64,000 bases of DNA from Capitulum mitella (lineage: Eukaryota; Arthropoda; Thecostraca; Pollicipedomorpha; Pollicipedidae). Where the stretch lies: contig CP099846.1 of the NCBI GenBank assembly GCA_030062745.1, positions 24,035,701 through 24,099,700 on the forward strand, given 5' to 3'. Positions within the stretch are counted from its first letter, which is position 1. Every line of letters starts with the position of its first letter. Positions 1-12,646 of the stretch are shown here, one piece after another. The notes below the pieces were generated by a model. It was not told the DNA's origin, did no database searches, and was given only the letters and a program-made list of their open reading frames with translations. The translations under genes were made by a program, and so were the position numbers.

Positions 1-517
1 AGATGCAACTTCACGTCTATGATGTGTTCGGACGCTTGGGAGGCTGAACAGAGCAATTACTAGGTATTTGGGCGAGGCGCAGCAGCGGCTATAGATCAAC
101 TGTCATACTTACAGCACAGAAATAGCTCGGAAATGCCGCTTCGCACAGTTAACGGACGGCGCGTGGATGTCTGACACCAGTGCGGCGGATGCTACCGGAG
201 GGACGCGCGCACCAATACAAGGTGACCGGCGCCCGGCACCTCAGGGATGGTGCTCAGAACGCGATGATGTCTGGTGCACGGCAACTGCGGACTGCCAGCG
301 CACATCACCAGCAGGATGTCCCGGCAGAATCAAGGCAAACACCATACATACATCATAGCCTAAATGCAGGTTATGCCATACCAGGCAATACCTGGCCTAA
401 ATATTCGCTCTTTTAAACAAAGCCAAACTGTGCATGCCGGTGCCAAATGAGCTCCGTCGTATATTTCCCCTTTTTAGGTTAGGTTCTTTAGGCTAGGTTA
501 GATTTGGCCTCTCTTTA
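1..517. other. intergenic, no gene recognised
   Basis: No convincing coding region is visible; the short open frames overlap each other and lack family character. A few degenerate TTAGG-like units (ttaggttagg, ggctaggttag) lie at about 475-500, possibly a relic of the motif that forms the array at 13.3 kb. Confidence 0.5.
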
Positions 518-1280
518 CGTATTCCCGAGGGACTAAACGGCATAGTCGATTCCCGGTGGGGGGAGGGGAGGGGGCATTGCCCACTTCATGACCTCGATAA
601 CTTTACATCTGATTTCACTGCAACAAACGGCAATCAGTCTAACATCACGTAAACCCCATTTTGATCCACAATGTTTCAACATCTCCATGGGGGTGGACAG
701 AAAGGAAACAATGGCAAAATGGGAGATAATGACCTGTTATAACTCCATTGTTATGGATCTATTTTGATGCAGCTGGCATGAATCGAAAGCCTATGGATGG
801 GACTTATCCCGTTGACTCATACGTTTGGAATCTGGAAAAAATTTATAGGCCTTCACAGAATTAAAAAACTTGAGGAGCGTGACGTATTGCACCAAATAAC
901 AGTGGTGCCTACAGTGAAGAGGTTTGTGTTTCACCGCGTGGAAATTGCCGCGATTTGTGCGTGAAGAAGGATAACAAGTGATCTGGGACAGTTTCTAGGT
1001 CAGTAGATTTACAGTGCGGCTGTTTCAACTGTTTCCCATCTATTCGGAATACAACGATGATCTTCCAGAAACATATCTGATTACTGCAGACTGCAATCAT
1101 GACAAACAACGAAACAAGGAGTATCTTTTTTACTTCATTTAGGCAAAAGGTGTAAACATTTTCTAATTTCCTTTTCATGATAGACTTACAGGTAAAAATC
1201 ATATTACGCTACTTGTATAATGTTGGCAGAGGTGGCGCCAAAGACATGAAAAACGGGGCGGGTTTTCATGCTCCATCAGG
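518..1280 (-). mobile_element. diverged copy of TTAA-type (piggyBac-like) miniature element
   Basis: This is a decayed reverse-orientation relative of the elements at 2,405, 41,700 and 47,982. The match starts at attcccgagggactaaacgg (about 518), continues through the cgattcccgg / G-run terminus and caacaaacggcaatc, and reappears near 1,214-1,265 as a match to the tataatgttagcata and gacatgaaaaa blocks of the younger copies. Parts between are barely alignable and no intact target duplication is seen. It looks like the oldest copy in the window. Confidence 0.6.
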
Positions 1281-2400
1281 TTAACTAATCTCTGACATTC
1301 AATGAACTCAAATAATCGGACGGACCACGGAAAACCACGGACCACAGAATTTCAAAATGGATATCTCAGATATCAGGTGCATCAGCAAGATTTTGTCAAA
1401 GTGCACCTTACCAGCAAACCAGAGCAGAGTATAATAACACTAACACACTGTGTACGTAATAACTTAACAGACCAGGATGATTATCCAAACAATACACCTT
1501 TATTATCACAAACCTCTAGCGTGTGTTAATGTTTCAGTTCCACGAAGCACATTACAAACATTGCACGAACCACGAAGCCTTCCAAATCTGCCTAATGATA
1601 GACAATGTGTCCGATCAACTACGAAGTACCCACACACCACCGTCCCCTAAACGCATTGAATCGGACAGAAAACGCCAAACTACTTACAAATAAAATCACA
1701 CCACAGACGTATTCACATCGAATAGATGATGAAAACAATGAAACAGAATACAACAAACACGAGAAACAACAGAACACAATGATAGAAAGAACGTACGATC
1801 ACGAATTACATCCCGCACGTCCCACACACGTCAGGGCCACCTTTCAACGGGAAGGCACGCAAGAATCATGATGGTCTTTATGGTAAACAAGGAGTCGAGC
1901 AGATTTCGAATCAACAGCACCAGGATAGGAGTCGCCTGGCAAATAGGTTGATTTTCAGTTGGATCTAGGTTAACTACATAAAGTCACCATTTGGTCAGTC
2001 AGCATGCTTTAAAAATATTCTTCCTAGTTCAATACATATTTTGTTACTGCAACTAAGACAACGTGTTTATCATCACTTTCATATGTCAAAAATGAAGATA
2101 TTAAAGGGATCTAGAAGGCAACTTAAATTATTTGGTATATAAACTACACATCTGGAGGAAACGGGCGACGTATACGTCGCCAAACCTGCTATTTTACGGC
2201 CTTGCCTGGACTGACGTTAGAACTGTCCTCGGATGCTTGAGGTGACTGCAGAAAATCAAGGAAGCTGAGATCTAGCATCGCTCATAGAAGTAACGGCAAC
2301 GGTGCCCTATAGTTAAACGGTAATGGCGGCTATTTCGGCACTTAATTGGCACGTAGCTCTTTGCAACGCCTGGGGCGAAGCCGTCCAGTCAAGCTGAACT
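1281..2400. other. intergenic, nothing recognised
   Basis: AT-leaning sequence with short chance open frames at 1,302-1,529 and 1,605-1,871. Neither shows a domain, codon bias or splice context. No repeat shared with the rest of the window was noticed. Confidence 0.4.
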
Positions 2401-2404
2401 CTAA

Positions 2405-3605
2405 CCCTATTACCGGCAGGGGGGGGGGCTGAATCCGCCCCCTCAGGTTTTTGCTTGCCAATTCCAGGCTTTTTAACGCAGCTTCACGAAACTTGGTGAC
2501 TTTTCCTAGCTTTTCTTTCCACGTGCTGTGACAAAATTTCAATTTTTTTTTGCTCAGGGGCGGAGCCAGGTAACGTTTTTGGGAGGCATCTCATGCCATT
2601 TTTGGCCATGTCGAGGGTAAAAGGAAAATGTCTGCCAAAAACAGAGTTTTAAAGATAGAACTTAAAACTTTATATGGATTTATAGCTAAATAGTTGTGCA
2701 ACGTGCAGATGTAATTTTGTTTATCTGAGGTCATTTTGCAAGGCCAGGTCAAGGTCAAAAGTCAAAGTTTGGTTTTTCGCAATAATTTCGGCGCCGTTTT
2801 TTCAAATGCCAAACCCGGAATACACATGACGTAGAAAGGTGCCTTCTACTTGTGTACCAAGTTTCAGCTTGATATCAGGTCGGGTCACGGAGCTATGACC
2901 TAAAATGTCCGTGCGCGTACCCTATATCGCAATAGCCATAAAATGAAATTTTTGAAATAGTGAATTCAAATGATTGAAAACGTTTACAGATAATGTCAAA
3001 TGCACCTGAGGTCATTCCAAGTGGCCCCAAGGCCACTGGAGGTCATTTAAGGTCAAAGGTCACAAGTTGATCTGAGAAACGTGTGACCATGACAGTTCCC
3101 CCTTTTTCATGTCCCTGGCACCACCTATGCTAACATTATACAAACATTGTAATGCGATTTGTACTTCTTTAGATAATATGACTAGCAGAAGCCAAAGAAG
3201 GTGTTTGCCTCTTTTGTTCATTCAGTTGTTGGAAAACTTGTCCTCCTATTTTTGAAACCCTGTGAACGCCCATGAATTTTCTTAAAATTTCAGATTTGCG
3301 GACCCATGGTACAAGCTCTATCCATAATCTCTCGATTCATGCCAGTTTCATCGGAATCGGTCGATAAACAACGGAGTTATAAGAAGTCCAAAAGTACCCC
3401 CATTTTGGCATTTTTGCCCCCCTGTATCCACAAATTTCAAAATTTTGAAAATTTCTTTTTATAAAAGTGTAGTTCACGTCACGGCAAATCGACTGCCGTT
3501 TGTTGCGATGAAATTGGACAAGTAGTTCTCGAGATCTCAGGGGGGCCGAATTCGCCCCCCCCCTGCCGGGAATCGACCATACCGTTTAGCCCTCCGGGAA
3601 TAGGG
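2405..3605 (+). mobile_element. TTAA-type (piggyBac-like) non-autonomous element, copy with CTAA flanks
   Basis: A 1.2-kb element begins CCCTATTACCGG and ends CCGGGAATAGGG, an imperfect terminal inverted repeat. Just inside each end is a G-run/C-run subterminal inverted repeat around the word ccgggaatcg. It is flanked by CTAA on both sides (2,401-2,404 and 3,606-3,609), one base from the TTAA that flanks the two better-preserved copies. Termini starting CCC with a TTAA target site are the signature of the piggyBac superfamily. No transposase frame is present, so it is non-autonomous. Internal sequence is unusual for a small element: several aggtca/aaggtca words and tttcaaaattttgaaa. Confidence 0.85.
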
Positions 3606-3609
3606 CTAA

Positions 3610-6600
3610 GGGTAAGGTAAGACTGACGCTTTGCAATTTATTTTCACTGTATTATCTTCCCTAATATGGTACAAAAGACAGGACCATCGTCGCTAGGGCA
3701 CCCAACAGACAACCTGGGTAATTTTAGTCATTTCCGTCTCGAAATCGGCCTTAGGTCAATCGGGGATTTATGATTTGAATTTAGGAAACTTGTTTCGCCA
3801 TTTATCACAAAACTGGCCGGATTGACAATTAACTGTTCAACACGACAAATGTTCACCGTGAATGAATTCGAACAGGAACTCTGCTTGTTGATTTAAGCCA
3901 TCTCGTCCCGGATTGGGTGCTGTCAGGGAAGGGATTATGATAAGGCAATCGGCAAGTCGTTTTGCCGATATTCACGTCATGGCTGGTGAGATTTCCCATT
4001 AGGGTTGAAACGCTTCGAAATGGTCTCCGCGAATAAGGTCCAGATGATTGACTTAAAAACGGCTCAGACCATTAGAGAACCGCCCCAGCTCAACGCATGC
4101 TTGGCTGGCGGCCAGGTTAAGAATCATGTGCATATTCTCCAAAGGAATTACGCCAGGCTAACATTAATCGCTCTTCCTGCAGCAAAGAACGCCAGGAGTT
4201 GCTGCCCTTTCATCATCACTGCACGCCGCCCCTGGCGGCGACCACTGTCGTCGTATCGTCATATGTAGGCTGCATTTTGCGCTAGAAATTTTTTGTGAAA
4301 CAGCACGGGTTCTTGCAGTTGGTTACTACGGGAACGCCTTGATCGGCTGGAGCCATCATCGTTTGGTTTCCTCGCACCCAGCCTTGGACATAACTAAGTA
4401 ACTACGGCCATGCATCCAGAATGACTCCATTTCCCTAGCGGGGGAAGCCTTCATCGTCACGCTGAGGACTGGAGATCATTCTGGACGGAGTCCCCACCAC
4501 CCAGAAATAATTAACACCTCTCTGGCCGGGATATGTGAGACTGAAGCCGATTCATATGCAGCGGCTCGTCCTGTGGGGACGCCTACTTGATACCGGCGGA
4601 TGCAATGCGCGGGAAGATAGAATTTCACGCATTAACAAACCGCCGCCTCAATGGGGGAAGCTAACCGTGAAAAGACCTGGATCGCATCACATGCAGGAAA
4701 AACCGATGGACGATGAGGAGTATGGGGCGCAAAAAAGAAAAATAAAGGCGTCAGTACAGTATCGAGGAAAGGGTGATTCGCTACCCACAATAGGTAGAAC
4801 TTGGCAACGTGGTCAGGTACAGGCGGGGTTGGGTAAACACACAGGTAGTGTGAGGTAACGCTCCCGCCATCTTGGCAGCAGCATGGGGTTGGTAGACGCT
4901 CGTCACAGATACGGTTGGTTCCAGCTTGACGATGCGGTTCCGTCTACGGGGAAGGGATTGTCACCTGCGGAACAGGTGGGCCGGGGCGCCGGTTTGGTGA
5001 GGTTGACGCCTGGGGACGGGAAATCACATGAGAACAGGTGGGCTGGAACCATAGCAGGGGCGGGGATATGGGACACCCAATACGGGCCCAGGACCCGACC
5101 AGGACTGGTGATCCTTGCTCGCGAGGTAAAGAACAACGGAAAGGAGCCAAGTCTTGACCAAGATGAAAGCGCCCGGTACAGGTCGAGGAGCGAAACTCGA
5201 TAAAGCCACGTAGCTGGGGATGGTGCCAGTAAGTGTGCTTGAACTGAAATTGCGTCTCGATCATCGCCTTGTTATACGTACAGATTGAAACCCATGGATG
5301 AATGGTTTCACAGAGCCCGGGATCGCCCCGGAACGCGTCCCAATTACTCCAAGGAGAGGGACGGGGACAGGGTTGCGGTGCAGACAATTTCGTCTGCAAA
5401 TCCAGGGTCCGTCCTTTTCGGAATTCTCTCCTAATTGCTGATGATTTTTAAGGTCAAGTATTTACTCTGGTTTGGAGGAATCTATTGCGGTTGATTACCC
5501 CGCACCGCTGAAGGTGCAGGGTAGGGAAAAGGCCGATTCGGCAGTTTATTACACGACAAAAGACGGACAGTGACGCATCTATTGTCGGCACATTTGACAT
5601 GGCGAAAGGACTATGGACTCAGGGGTAGCAGATCGGTGTTTGGCAGGGATTAGCAGTGTGAGTGGCCTCGGAGGTAAATGCAATTTCCACTCAACAATGG
5701 GAGGGACATAACCGCTCAAACATCACACCGACAAAGTGGGGAGGCCATTTACCCTTTATTGTTTTGGAAAACCCAAGTGCCCGGACGTCTGTGGGGAGCA
5801 GAAGGACCCATCCCTCAATCCCCTCCGTCACCCAGGTTTGCCCCCTCACCCATCGTTGGATAAATCCTTTCCGAAAGCATGAAATGTCAATATGATCTGT
5901 CGGCATTTGCACGCCAGCAACTACAACTTCTGGTGTTAGCGACACAAGCCAGCCATCTGCAGATCGACGGTATACAAGCCCCCCAAGTCACGGCATGCGA
6001 CGGCTCCTCTGAGACGGAAGTGGGGGAAGGGTGACAGCTGCGCGTGACAGGCGCGGTGCTGTGCGGGGGACCCGAACGCAGCCGGCAGGATTTGAGACGC
6101 GTTCCGGCGGCCTCGGGCATCAGTTTAGTCCTTGGGATACTCCACGACAAATCGACATGGCAAAGGCGTGACTGTCCACCCTCATGTCTCAGCTTTTGGC
6201 CAAAACTGATCGGGGTTAATGGGGTTTTCTTAGGCCGTAAATTTACCGGTGCAATTTGTAGTTCGATCAGGTCAACAGTTCCGGAGTTAAATCTTTCGGT
6301 ATTTCGGCGAAATCACGCTGCAAGGGTTTGTTTGGTGGCCGATAACTATGTGGAACATTGTTCAACATATAAATTTGGCTGCATCTATGCAACTGAGCCA
6401 CCGACACGACAATCACATAATACATTCACTTTTCCTATGGATTACTACTTTGCTTTCATGAAAACATGACGTTCCGCATGATGCTGCATCCGTTAAAATC
6501 GGGTGAACATGAGGCACAAGCGTCCGGCGGACGAGATCTGGGCCGCTTATTCAGTGCCCATGGCGGGCGCCGACGGAGTCACTCCCAGTGACGTCACTTG

Positions 6601-6699
6601 GCGGCTTGCGCAGAGTGTAAACAAATCGCTTGGTGACCATACCTCCTATAGAGGGCCTTGAGCTGACGTCGGGATCGTTCAGAGCCTTGGTGCCAGGCA
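3610..6699. other. intergenic, nothing recognised
   Basis: About 3.1 kb without a supportable gene. The longest open frames (about 100-150 codons near 4.5-5.4 kb on both strands and 6,044-6,469) overlap one another in opposite senses and carry no recognisable domain. Confidence 0.4.
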
Positions 6700-8165
6700 C
6701 GTAGCCAGGACTTTCCGGTATTCTAGGTGCGCGACAAAATCAAAGCACGTCAACTCAGTTCAAAACTGTTGAGTTTTCTTTCCCTACAAAGTGGTCGAAA
6801 TATGACAACAGTGTGATATGAGGCGGCTGCGTCCCTGCTTTTTACTTGAAATGTCGTTTCTGTTGTCCAAGAGCCCCTCTGCCGCCTCGCAGCTTCTGGA
6901 ACCTTTTTTGCCAGCTTCTTGGTGGTTTCGGATGGTCTACCGTGTCAGGGCTTTTTCGTGGTCTCAAGTTCCTTTTACAGACACTTCGGCCAGGACCCAT
7001 CTGGTAGCTTCAAGGACTCTTAAGCTATCTCGGGTTTCTCTCCGGTCGTCCCTGGGGAATTTTTACCGCCTAGAAAATCCCTCAGGCAGCAACAAGGGCC
7101 CTCTGTAAGTCTCTGCCATGACAGGGGCACCTCTGACAATGCTTTAGGTCCTTTGGCCGTTTCAGGAGTTATCTGGGCGTCTCAAGGCCTAGTAGTTTCA
7201 GGGGCCTCTCTAGTCATCTCAGCGGCCCGAGACTGCTAGTGAGCGGTCTCAAAGACCCCAAAGGCCCCCCTAGCAGTCTCAGCGGACCCCTGTTCTCCTA
7301 GGGGCTCCTCTTGTCGTCTCTGGGGACCATTATTGCCCTCTTATGGGCCCTCTGGCAGTAACAAAAGATCTTTTGGCGATTTCAGATCCCCTATGCAGTG
7401 TCATGGCCCCTCTGGACACCGGCAGTTTTCATGGCAGTATCAGGGGTCTTCTTCTGTTACATGGAGTATACTTGGCAGTCGGGGCCTCAAAAGCAGTCTC
7501 AGGCGGACCTTTTCTATGCCAAGAGCCCGCCTAGCACACTCGGGGCTCTCTGGCCGTTCCAAGACCCCATACCGTCCAAGAATCCCTCTTATCGTCTTTG
7601 CCTCACAGGGGCTCCCCGACCTTTTTGGCGGTCTCTGGGGCCATCTGCCGTGTAGGGGTCCATCTTGCCGTCTAAGGATCAATCTGATCTGAGGATCAAT
7701 GACGATCTGAGGACCCCTCAAGTTAAAAAAAACAGTGTAGGCCATTTGGGCCCCTATCGAGGTTGAGGCCAGTGGTGAATCCTTGTTCAGGGGGTCCCTC
7801 TGGCTGGTCAGGATCTCCTTATGCTGTAGTGGGCACCCTCTAAGTTCTTGCCATCTTATGGGCCTCTGGTACTTTCAACGGTCTCATGGACTCTGTCATG
7901 TTGGGGCTCCTCTTGCGGTCCCGGAGGCCCTTAGAGGGTCTCAGGGGCCTTTGCATCCATCTAAGGGGCCATCTTACCGTCTCAGGGTCTCATAAACCCA
8001 ACCAGGGCCACTATGGTATTCTAGGGTCCCCTATGTAGTCCTAGGGACTCATTCCTCATCTTGGCCGTCTCAGGGGCCCTGTGGCCCTTCTGGCAGAATC
8101 AGGGGCAATCTGTTGTGTCGAGGCTCTTTCGTGGTCTCAGGGACCCTTTGGAAGCTTCAGGGACC
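6700..8165 (+). repeat. GGGCC-rich degenerate repeat block, copy A
   Basis: The block opens with ccctacaaagtggtcgaaat and a ggctgcgtccct / acttgaaatgtcgtttctg segment. It continues as loosely periodic units built on the phrase gtctcaggggcccctctgg, with frequent GGGCCC-like palindromes. The same leader and the same kind of units recur at 9.84-11.6 kb in the same direction and at about 9.0-9.68 kb in reverse, so this is a dispersed repeat family rather than a single tandem array. Unit length drifts, roughly 30-60 bp by eye. Confidence 0.6.
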
Positions 8166-8511
8166 CGCCCAGGGGCGCAGCCAGACAAAAATTTGAGGTC
8201 CTCGCCCAACGGTGCGCCCCCGCCTCATGTGGACCCCCTAGACAGCAAGGGCCCTCCGAAGGCTGCCAGGGACCCCTGACGGCCTGCAGAGGGGCACCCT
8301 GACAGCTGTGGAGGCCCCCGGTAAAAATTGTTTCTGGCGCGATCGTCAACAATCAGAGAAGAGCCAGCTGGTTGTAAGTCATGACGATCAGGAACGGCAA
8401 GCGTCCAATGTCGCAAAATTTTCACTGGCTGCTTTTATTCAGGAGGCGTAGTCATAGGATGCGGTCTCACCAGTGGTCACGCAACCGCCAAAATTTTGGG
8501 TCGGCTGTACC

Positions 8512-8702
8512 CAGGGGCGTCGATTTCTGTAAATGATTAGGGGGCCGAGCCGAGGGCCCGACAACCTAACCTCCCCCAAATGTGGGTTTCTCAACGGATT
8601 TCGCCCACTTTATTTTCACTAACGAAAATTTATGAGTTTTTTCGTTAGTATTGATCAAATAAAAATTGGTCTATCCCCATGTACACAGGTATATATATGC
8701 GA

Positions 8703-8733
<31 letters not shown>

Positions 8734-8962
8734 CGTGTGTGTGTGTGTAATAAATGATATCTAGATAGATACATCGCTTTAGACCTTGTTCTTTACTTTC
8801 TGCCTATTTCTTGTCTGTTGCGGCCGTTTTTTCGCTACTAATGCTCATTTCCCTTTAAAAGCGGCAGAAAATATTGGGTGGGTCCAAACCAACAATGGGT
8901 GAGCCCAAATCAACACTGGCCGCGCCAGGGCCCCCCCAAAAGAATACAGATCGACACCCCTG
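8512..8962 (+). mobile_element. hAT-like miniature transposon, family II (451 bp)
   Basis: The element starts CAGGGGCGTCGATTTCTGT and ends with the near-inverse ATCGACACCCCTG. It is flanked by 8-bp direct repeats differing at one base: gctgtacc at 8,504-8,511 and gctgtatc at 8,963-8,970. CAGGG-type termini with 8-bp target duplications are typical of hAT elements. It has no coding capacity. Relatives are at 14,637-15,020 (left end) and, as right-end fragments, at 29,494-29,607 and 40,613-40,730. Confidence 0.75.
8694..8750. repeat. (TA)n/(GT)n microsatellite inside the family II element
   Basis: An alternating ta run followed by gtgtgtgcgtgtgtgtgt. The related copy at 14.8 kb has its own longer (AT)n at the same internal position, so the element seems to carry a repeat-prone seed. 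Confidence 0.8.
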
Positions 8963-8984
8963 GCTGTATCCCTCTGCGAGCCTC

Positions 8985-9680
8985 TTGCAAAACCTCATGT
9001 TTAAATATTTTTGTCCAGGGGCCCACATGAAGTAAGGGGGCCCGCCGCTGGACGAGGGCCCTCCGAAATTCTAGGCTGGCTGGATCCCCACCCTCGAATG
9101 TACAAGACGGCTTTCTGGCACAGAAAAGATCACCTGAGACTGTCAGTGAGCCCCCTGAAGCGCCCACAAATGCCCCTGATACAGCTTGGGAGACTTCAGA
9201 CTGCTAGATATGCCCGATGTCGCAGAGGAAGACGCCTGATACGGCCATGGAGACTACCGGAGACGTTCAGGGGGCCCATGGCACTGCACAGGGGCCTAAA
9301 ATCGCCAAAAGGTCCTTGGTAACTGTCATACGCCCCTGAGACAGCAATGTGTTCCCCAGGTACCAGTGTTCAGACAAAAAGCTAGCAAAAAGTCTCAAGA
9401 CGCTGCGAGGGGGCAGAGGGGCTCCTGGACAACAGAAACGACATTTCAAGTAGAGACAGGGACGCAGCCGCCAAAAATCCCACCGTTTGTCATATTTCGG
9501 CCACTTTGTAGGGGAACAAGACGCAGCATTTTTTCAAATGAGGTGACGTGCTTGGATTTTGTCGCCTACTTTGTACAACAAAAAGCGAAAAATTGTATCA
9601 AATATTTCAACCAGGACCCTGGCAGATCAACATTTTTCATATCTGAAATGCAAAAAATGGGGGCCAAGGCAGCGGCGTAG
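8985..9680 (-). repeat. GGGCC-rich repeat block, inverted copy B
   Basis: Read on the - strand this matches the leader of copy A. The words ggcggctgcgtccct, acttgaaatgtcgtttctg and ttgtccaggagcccctctg and the catatttcggccactttgtaggg junction (the inverse of 6,783-6,808) occur in the same order. It lies head-on to copy C, making an inverted arrangement of one repeat family. Confidence 0.6.
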
Positions 9681-9839
9681 CCAGGATTCCGCCCAGGGGC
9701 GACAAATCGGATCAAGAGGGCCCTCGCCAAGGGCAAATGCAGGATTTCCCCAAGGCGGGGACGGGGGGGTGGGGGCGGAGGCGGATGGTCAGCGCGGAGC
9801 CCCCATTTTTGCCCTTCAGATATGAAAAGCGATACAATT

Positions 9840-11600
9840 TTGCTTTTTTACCATGTAAAATAACCAAAAAAATCGAACACATCACCTAATTTCAGAAAAT
9901 TCTGCGTTTTGTTCCAGAGCAAGGTGGCCGAAATACCACAAAAACGGCGAGAGTTTAGGCAGTTCCGTCCCTCCCTTCATTTGAAATGTTGTGTCTGTAT
10001 CTGGCCCAAGAGCCCGTCTGTCCCCCCCCCCCCTACCTGGTAGCTTCTGGGGATTTTTTGTCAGCTTAGTTTAGGTTCCCTCTTGCAGTTATAGGGGCAC
10101 TTTTGGTCTCGGGCCGTCTGCCGTGACAGGACCCTCTAGTGGTCTCAGGTTCCTTTTACAGTTTCACGTGTCCCGCAGGACGTCTCACGTGCTCCTTTGG
10201 CAGTTTCAGGGGCACCTCAGACAGTCTCAGGGACCCATCGGGCAGTTTCAGGGACGCTTAAGCCATCTCGGATTCCCTCCTGTCATTTCTGAGACGCTTT
10301 TGCCGCCTAAGGAACCCCTCAGGCACTTGAAAAGGCCCTCTATAAGTCTCTCTCTGTCGTCACAGAGGCGCCTCTAGGAATCCTCTACGTCTTTTGGCCG
10401 TTTTATGAGCAGTATGGACGTCTCAAGGTATTGCAGTTTCAGGAGCCCCTCTGGTTGTCTCAGGGGTCCCTATGGCTAGAGGCTTCTAATTAGCATCCTC
10501 AAAGGTCCCTCTCTAGCAGTCTCAGTGGACCCCTCTGGTCCTGAATACCCCTGTTATCGTCTCTGGGAAACATTTTTGCCATCTCAGGGGCCTTTTGGCA
10601 GTTATAAAAGACCTTTTGGCAATTTCAGGGCCCCTGTACAGTGTCAGGCTCTCTGAACGTCTCCGTTGGTCCCCATGGCTGTATCAGAGGTCTTCTGTTA
10701 CATGAGGTATATCTGGCAGTCTTTTAGGGCCCCTCTAACCGTAGCAAGGAGCTTTTGTTGGCGCTTCAGGGCCGTCACTGGCAGTCTCAAAGGGACCTAG
10801 TACGTGCCAGGAGCTCGCGTAATACACCTCTTGCCGTCCAGCCCCCCCCCCCACGTAAAACCCAAATACCGTCTCAGAGGCCCTCTTATTATCCTTGCCT
10901 CGCAGGGACCTTGCAACCCTTTTGGCGGTCTCAGGGGTCATCTGCGATGTAAGGGCCCATCTCGCCGTCTCAGAAACCACCTGACCTTCCCTGACAGCAT
11001 TCAGAACCCCCCCAAGGTCAAACGCCAGAGTAGCCCATTTGTGGCTCCTCTCAAGACTAAGGTCACCGACAAAGCCCCGATCAAGGGGCCTCTGGCTGGC
11101 CAGGGCCTCCTTACCCCGTGCTAGACACTCTCCTAAGTTCTTTCCTTCCAGGTGCTTCACTGGCAATTTTAGCGGTCCCAAGGGCCCTTTGCCATGTTGG
11201 GGTTTCTTGTGGTTCCAGGGGCCCTTGAAGATTTTCAAGGGCCCTTCTTTCCATCTTAGAGGCCATCTTACCGTGTCAGGACTCATTAACCCTCCCAGAG
11301 GCCCTCTGACTACATCAAGAACCTTCAGCTTTCCATTCACAGGGACCCCCTAGGGACTCAGTCCTCATCTTGGCCGTCTTGGGGGGTCATATGGGCCATC
11401 TGGCGGTCTCAGGGACACTCTGCCGTGTTGGGGCCCTGTTGTGGTCTCAGGGGCCCGTTAGGAGCTTCAGGGGCCCTCTATGCGTCTCAGAGGTCATCTA
11501 ACCCTCCAGGAGGCCTTCCTGACTGCATCAAGAGCCAGTCAGGTTCTTAACGAGACCCCGTGAAGCTCATACGGGGCCCCTTCGGACCTAAGTCTGACAG
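9840..11600 (+). repeat. GGGCC-rich degenerate repeat block, copy C
   Basis: Colinear with copy A: gaaatgttgtgtctg, caagagcccgtctg, tggtctcaggttccttttacag, then many units of the caggggcccctctgg type, ending near cctcatcttggccgtct and aggggccctct. The 201-codon open frame on the - strand at 10,735-11,340 lies inside it and follows from the low-complexity composition. Confidence 0.6.
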
Positions 11601-12377
11601 GGGCCCCTTCTCAGGCCCCAGGGGGGAGGGGGCGATCGCCCCAGTTGTTTCCCCTTTGGATCCGCCCCTGGACCTCGTAATCAGTGGGGCCCGATGTAGT
11701 TAAAATTACTGTCGATTTGTAAAGGGGTCTCCGCTGAAGTGTAAAGGGGGTCCATGCTCACCTGTGAAGACGTTCCTGCCGACCTGGTGGATGCCTCTTA
11801 CAGATCGGCAGGGACATCTTTACAGGCAAGTAGGGGCCCCTGAATGGTCGTTTAGGCCCTTCTCTGCTTGGTCTCCAGGGGGGCCATGACCTCTTTGCTC
11901 CCCCCTTTGGTTACGACACTGGGCCAAGGCCAGGAGGGGAGCTCCGCGCTGACCATTCCCCCCCCCCCCCCGGCGAAATGCTGGATCCGCCCTTGCACCT
12001 CCCAGATACTCATGCCTGTCCTTTTCGGTCCCAGTCCACCTCCCTGTTCTGTTTCATTGCCATTGTTAACCTATTTCTAGTTTCGAGACTGCTGCGTTTT
12101 AGTTAATCTTTCAGTGACGTCATATTTCACGAGGCGTTCTTAACCGTCGATCCTTGAAAGCTGACGTTGATCTGTCTCGTGAAGACGCTCCGTGCGTGGA
12201 AATCGTGCTAGTTGCGGAGGCAGGGGTGACTCGATCGTTTCAGGCGATTATTTCGGGGAAGTTGTAATGTTTAAAAGGCACAGAACGCCTTGGATCCAGC
12301 TACTTGTTCACAACGCATCTTTTGGTGCCAATATGGCTCGGCAACTACGCGGATTTCTGGAGTTACGAGAAGTGGGA
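11601..12377. other. intergenic, nothing recognised
   Basis: Contains C-runs (about 11,959-11,972) and phrases such as ggatccgcccctgg that look like decayed transposon ends, but no element or gene could be bounded. Confidence 0.4.
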
Positions 12378-12646
12378 AGCCTGCGACTAGAATACCGATT
12401 TTCCTCGGGGGGGGGGGGCAAATATCGAATTTTGTCATATGCCAGCGGCATATGACAAAATTCATAGGAAAAAGCAGCAATTTTATGCAATATACCTCAT
12501 GCTTGACGCACAAGGAAACATCTGCTTGTTTTCGCAACATACACATGATCACTATTCCGTATTCGTGCGAAATCGCCATATATCTAGTAAGGACCGCTTG
12601 GCTCAGGAGGGCATGGTCCCCACGGCCCCCTTTGGCTACGTCCCTG
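12378..12646 (-). mobile_element. hAT-like miniature transposon, family I, with perfect internal hairpin
   Basis: The reverse-orientation copy ends in ggctacgtccctg, the inverse of the CAGGGACGTAGCC terminus seen at 27,584. The other end is mutated. It contains a perfect 16-bp palindrome with a 3-nt loop at 12,428-12,462 (aattttgtcatatgcc / ggcatatgacaaaatt). Non-coding. Related sequence: 22,295-22,550, 27,584-27,859, 44,695-44,800, 47,823-47,958 and 51,752-51,933. Confidence 0.7.

Noticed and set aside
4883..5399. Overlapping 106- and 151-codon frames on opposite strands
   Set aside because: Mutually antisense, no domain, no codon preference, no splice context.
6044..6469. 141-codon open frame on the + strand
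   Set aside because: Isolated, with no recognisable domain or splice partner; length is within chance for this composition.
10735..11340. 201-codon open frame on the - strand
   Set aside because: Entirely inside the GGGCC-rich repeat block; its residues follow the repeat unit and similar frames open on the + strand.
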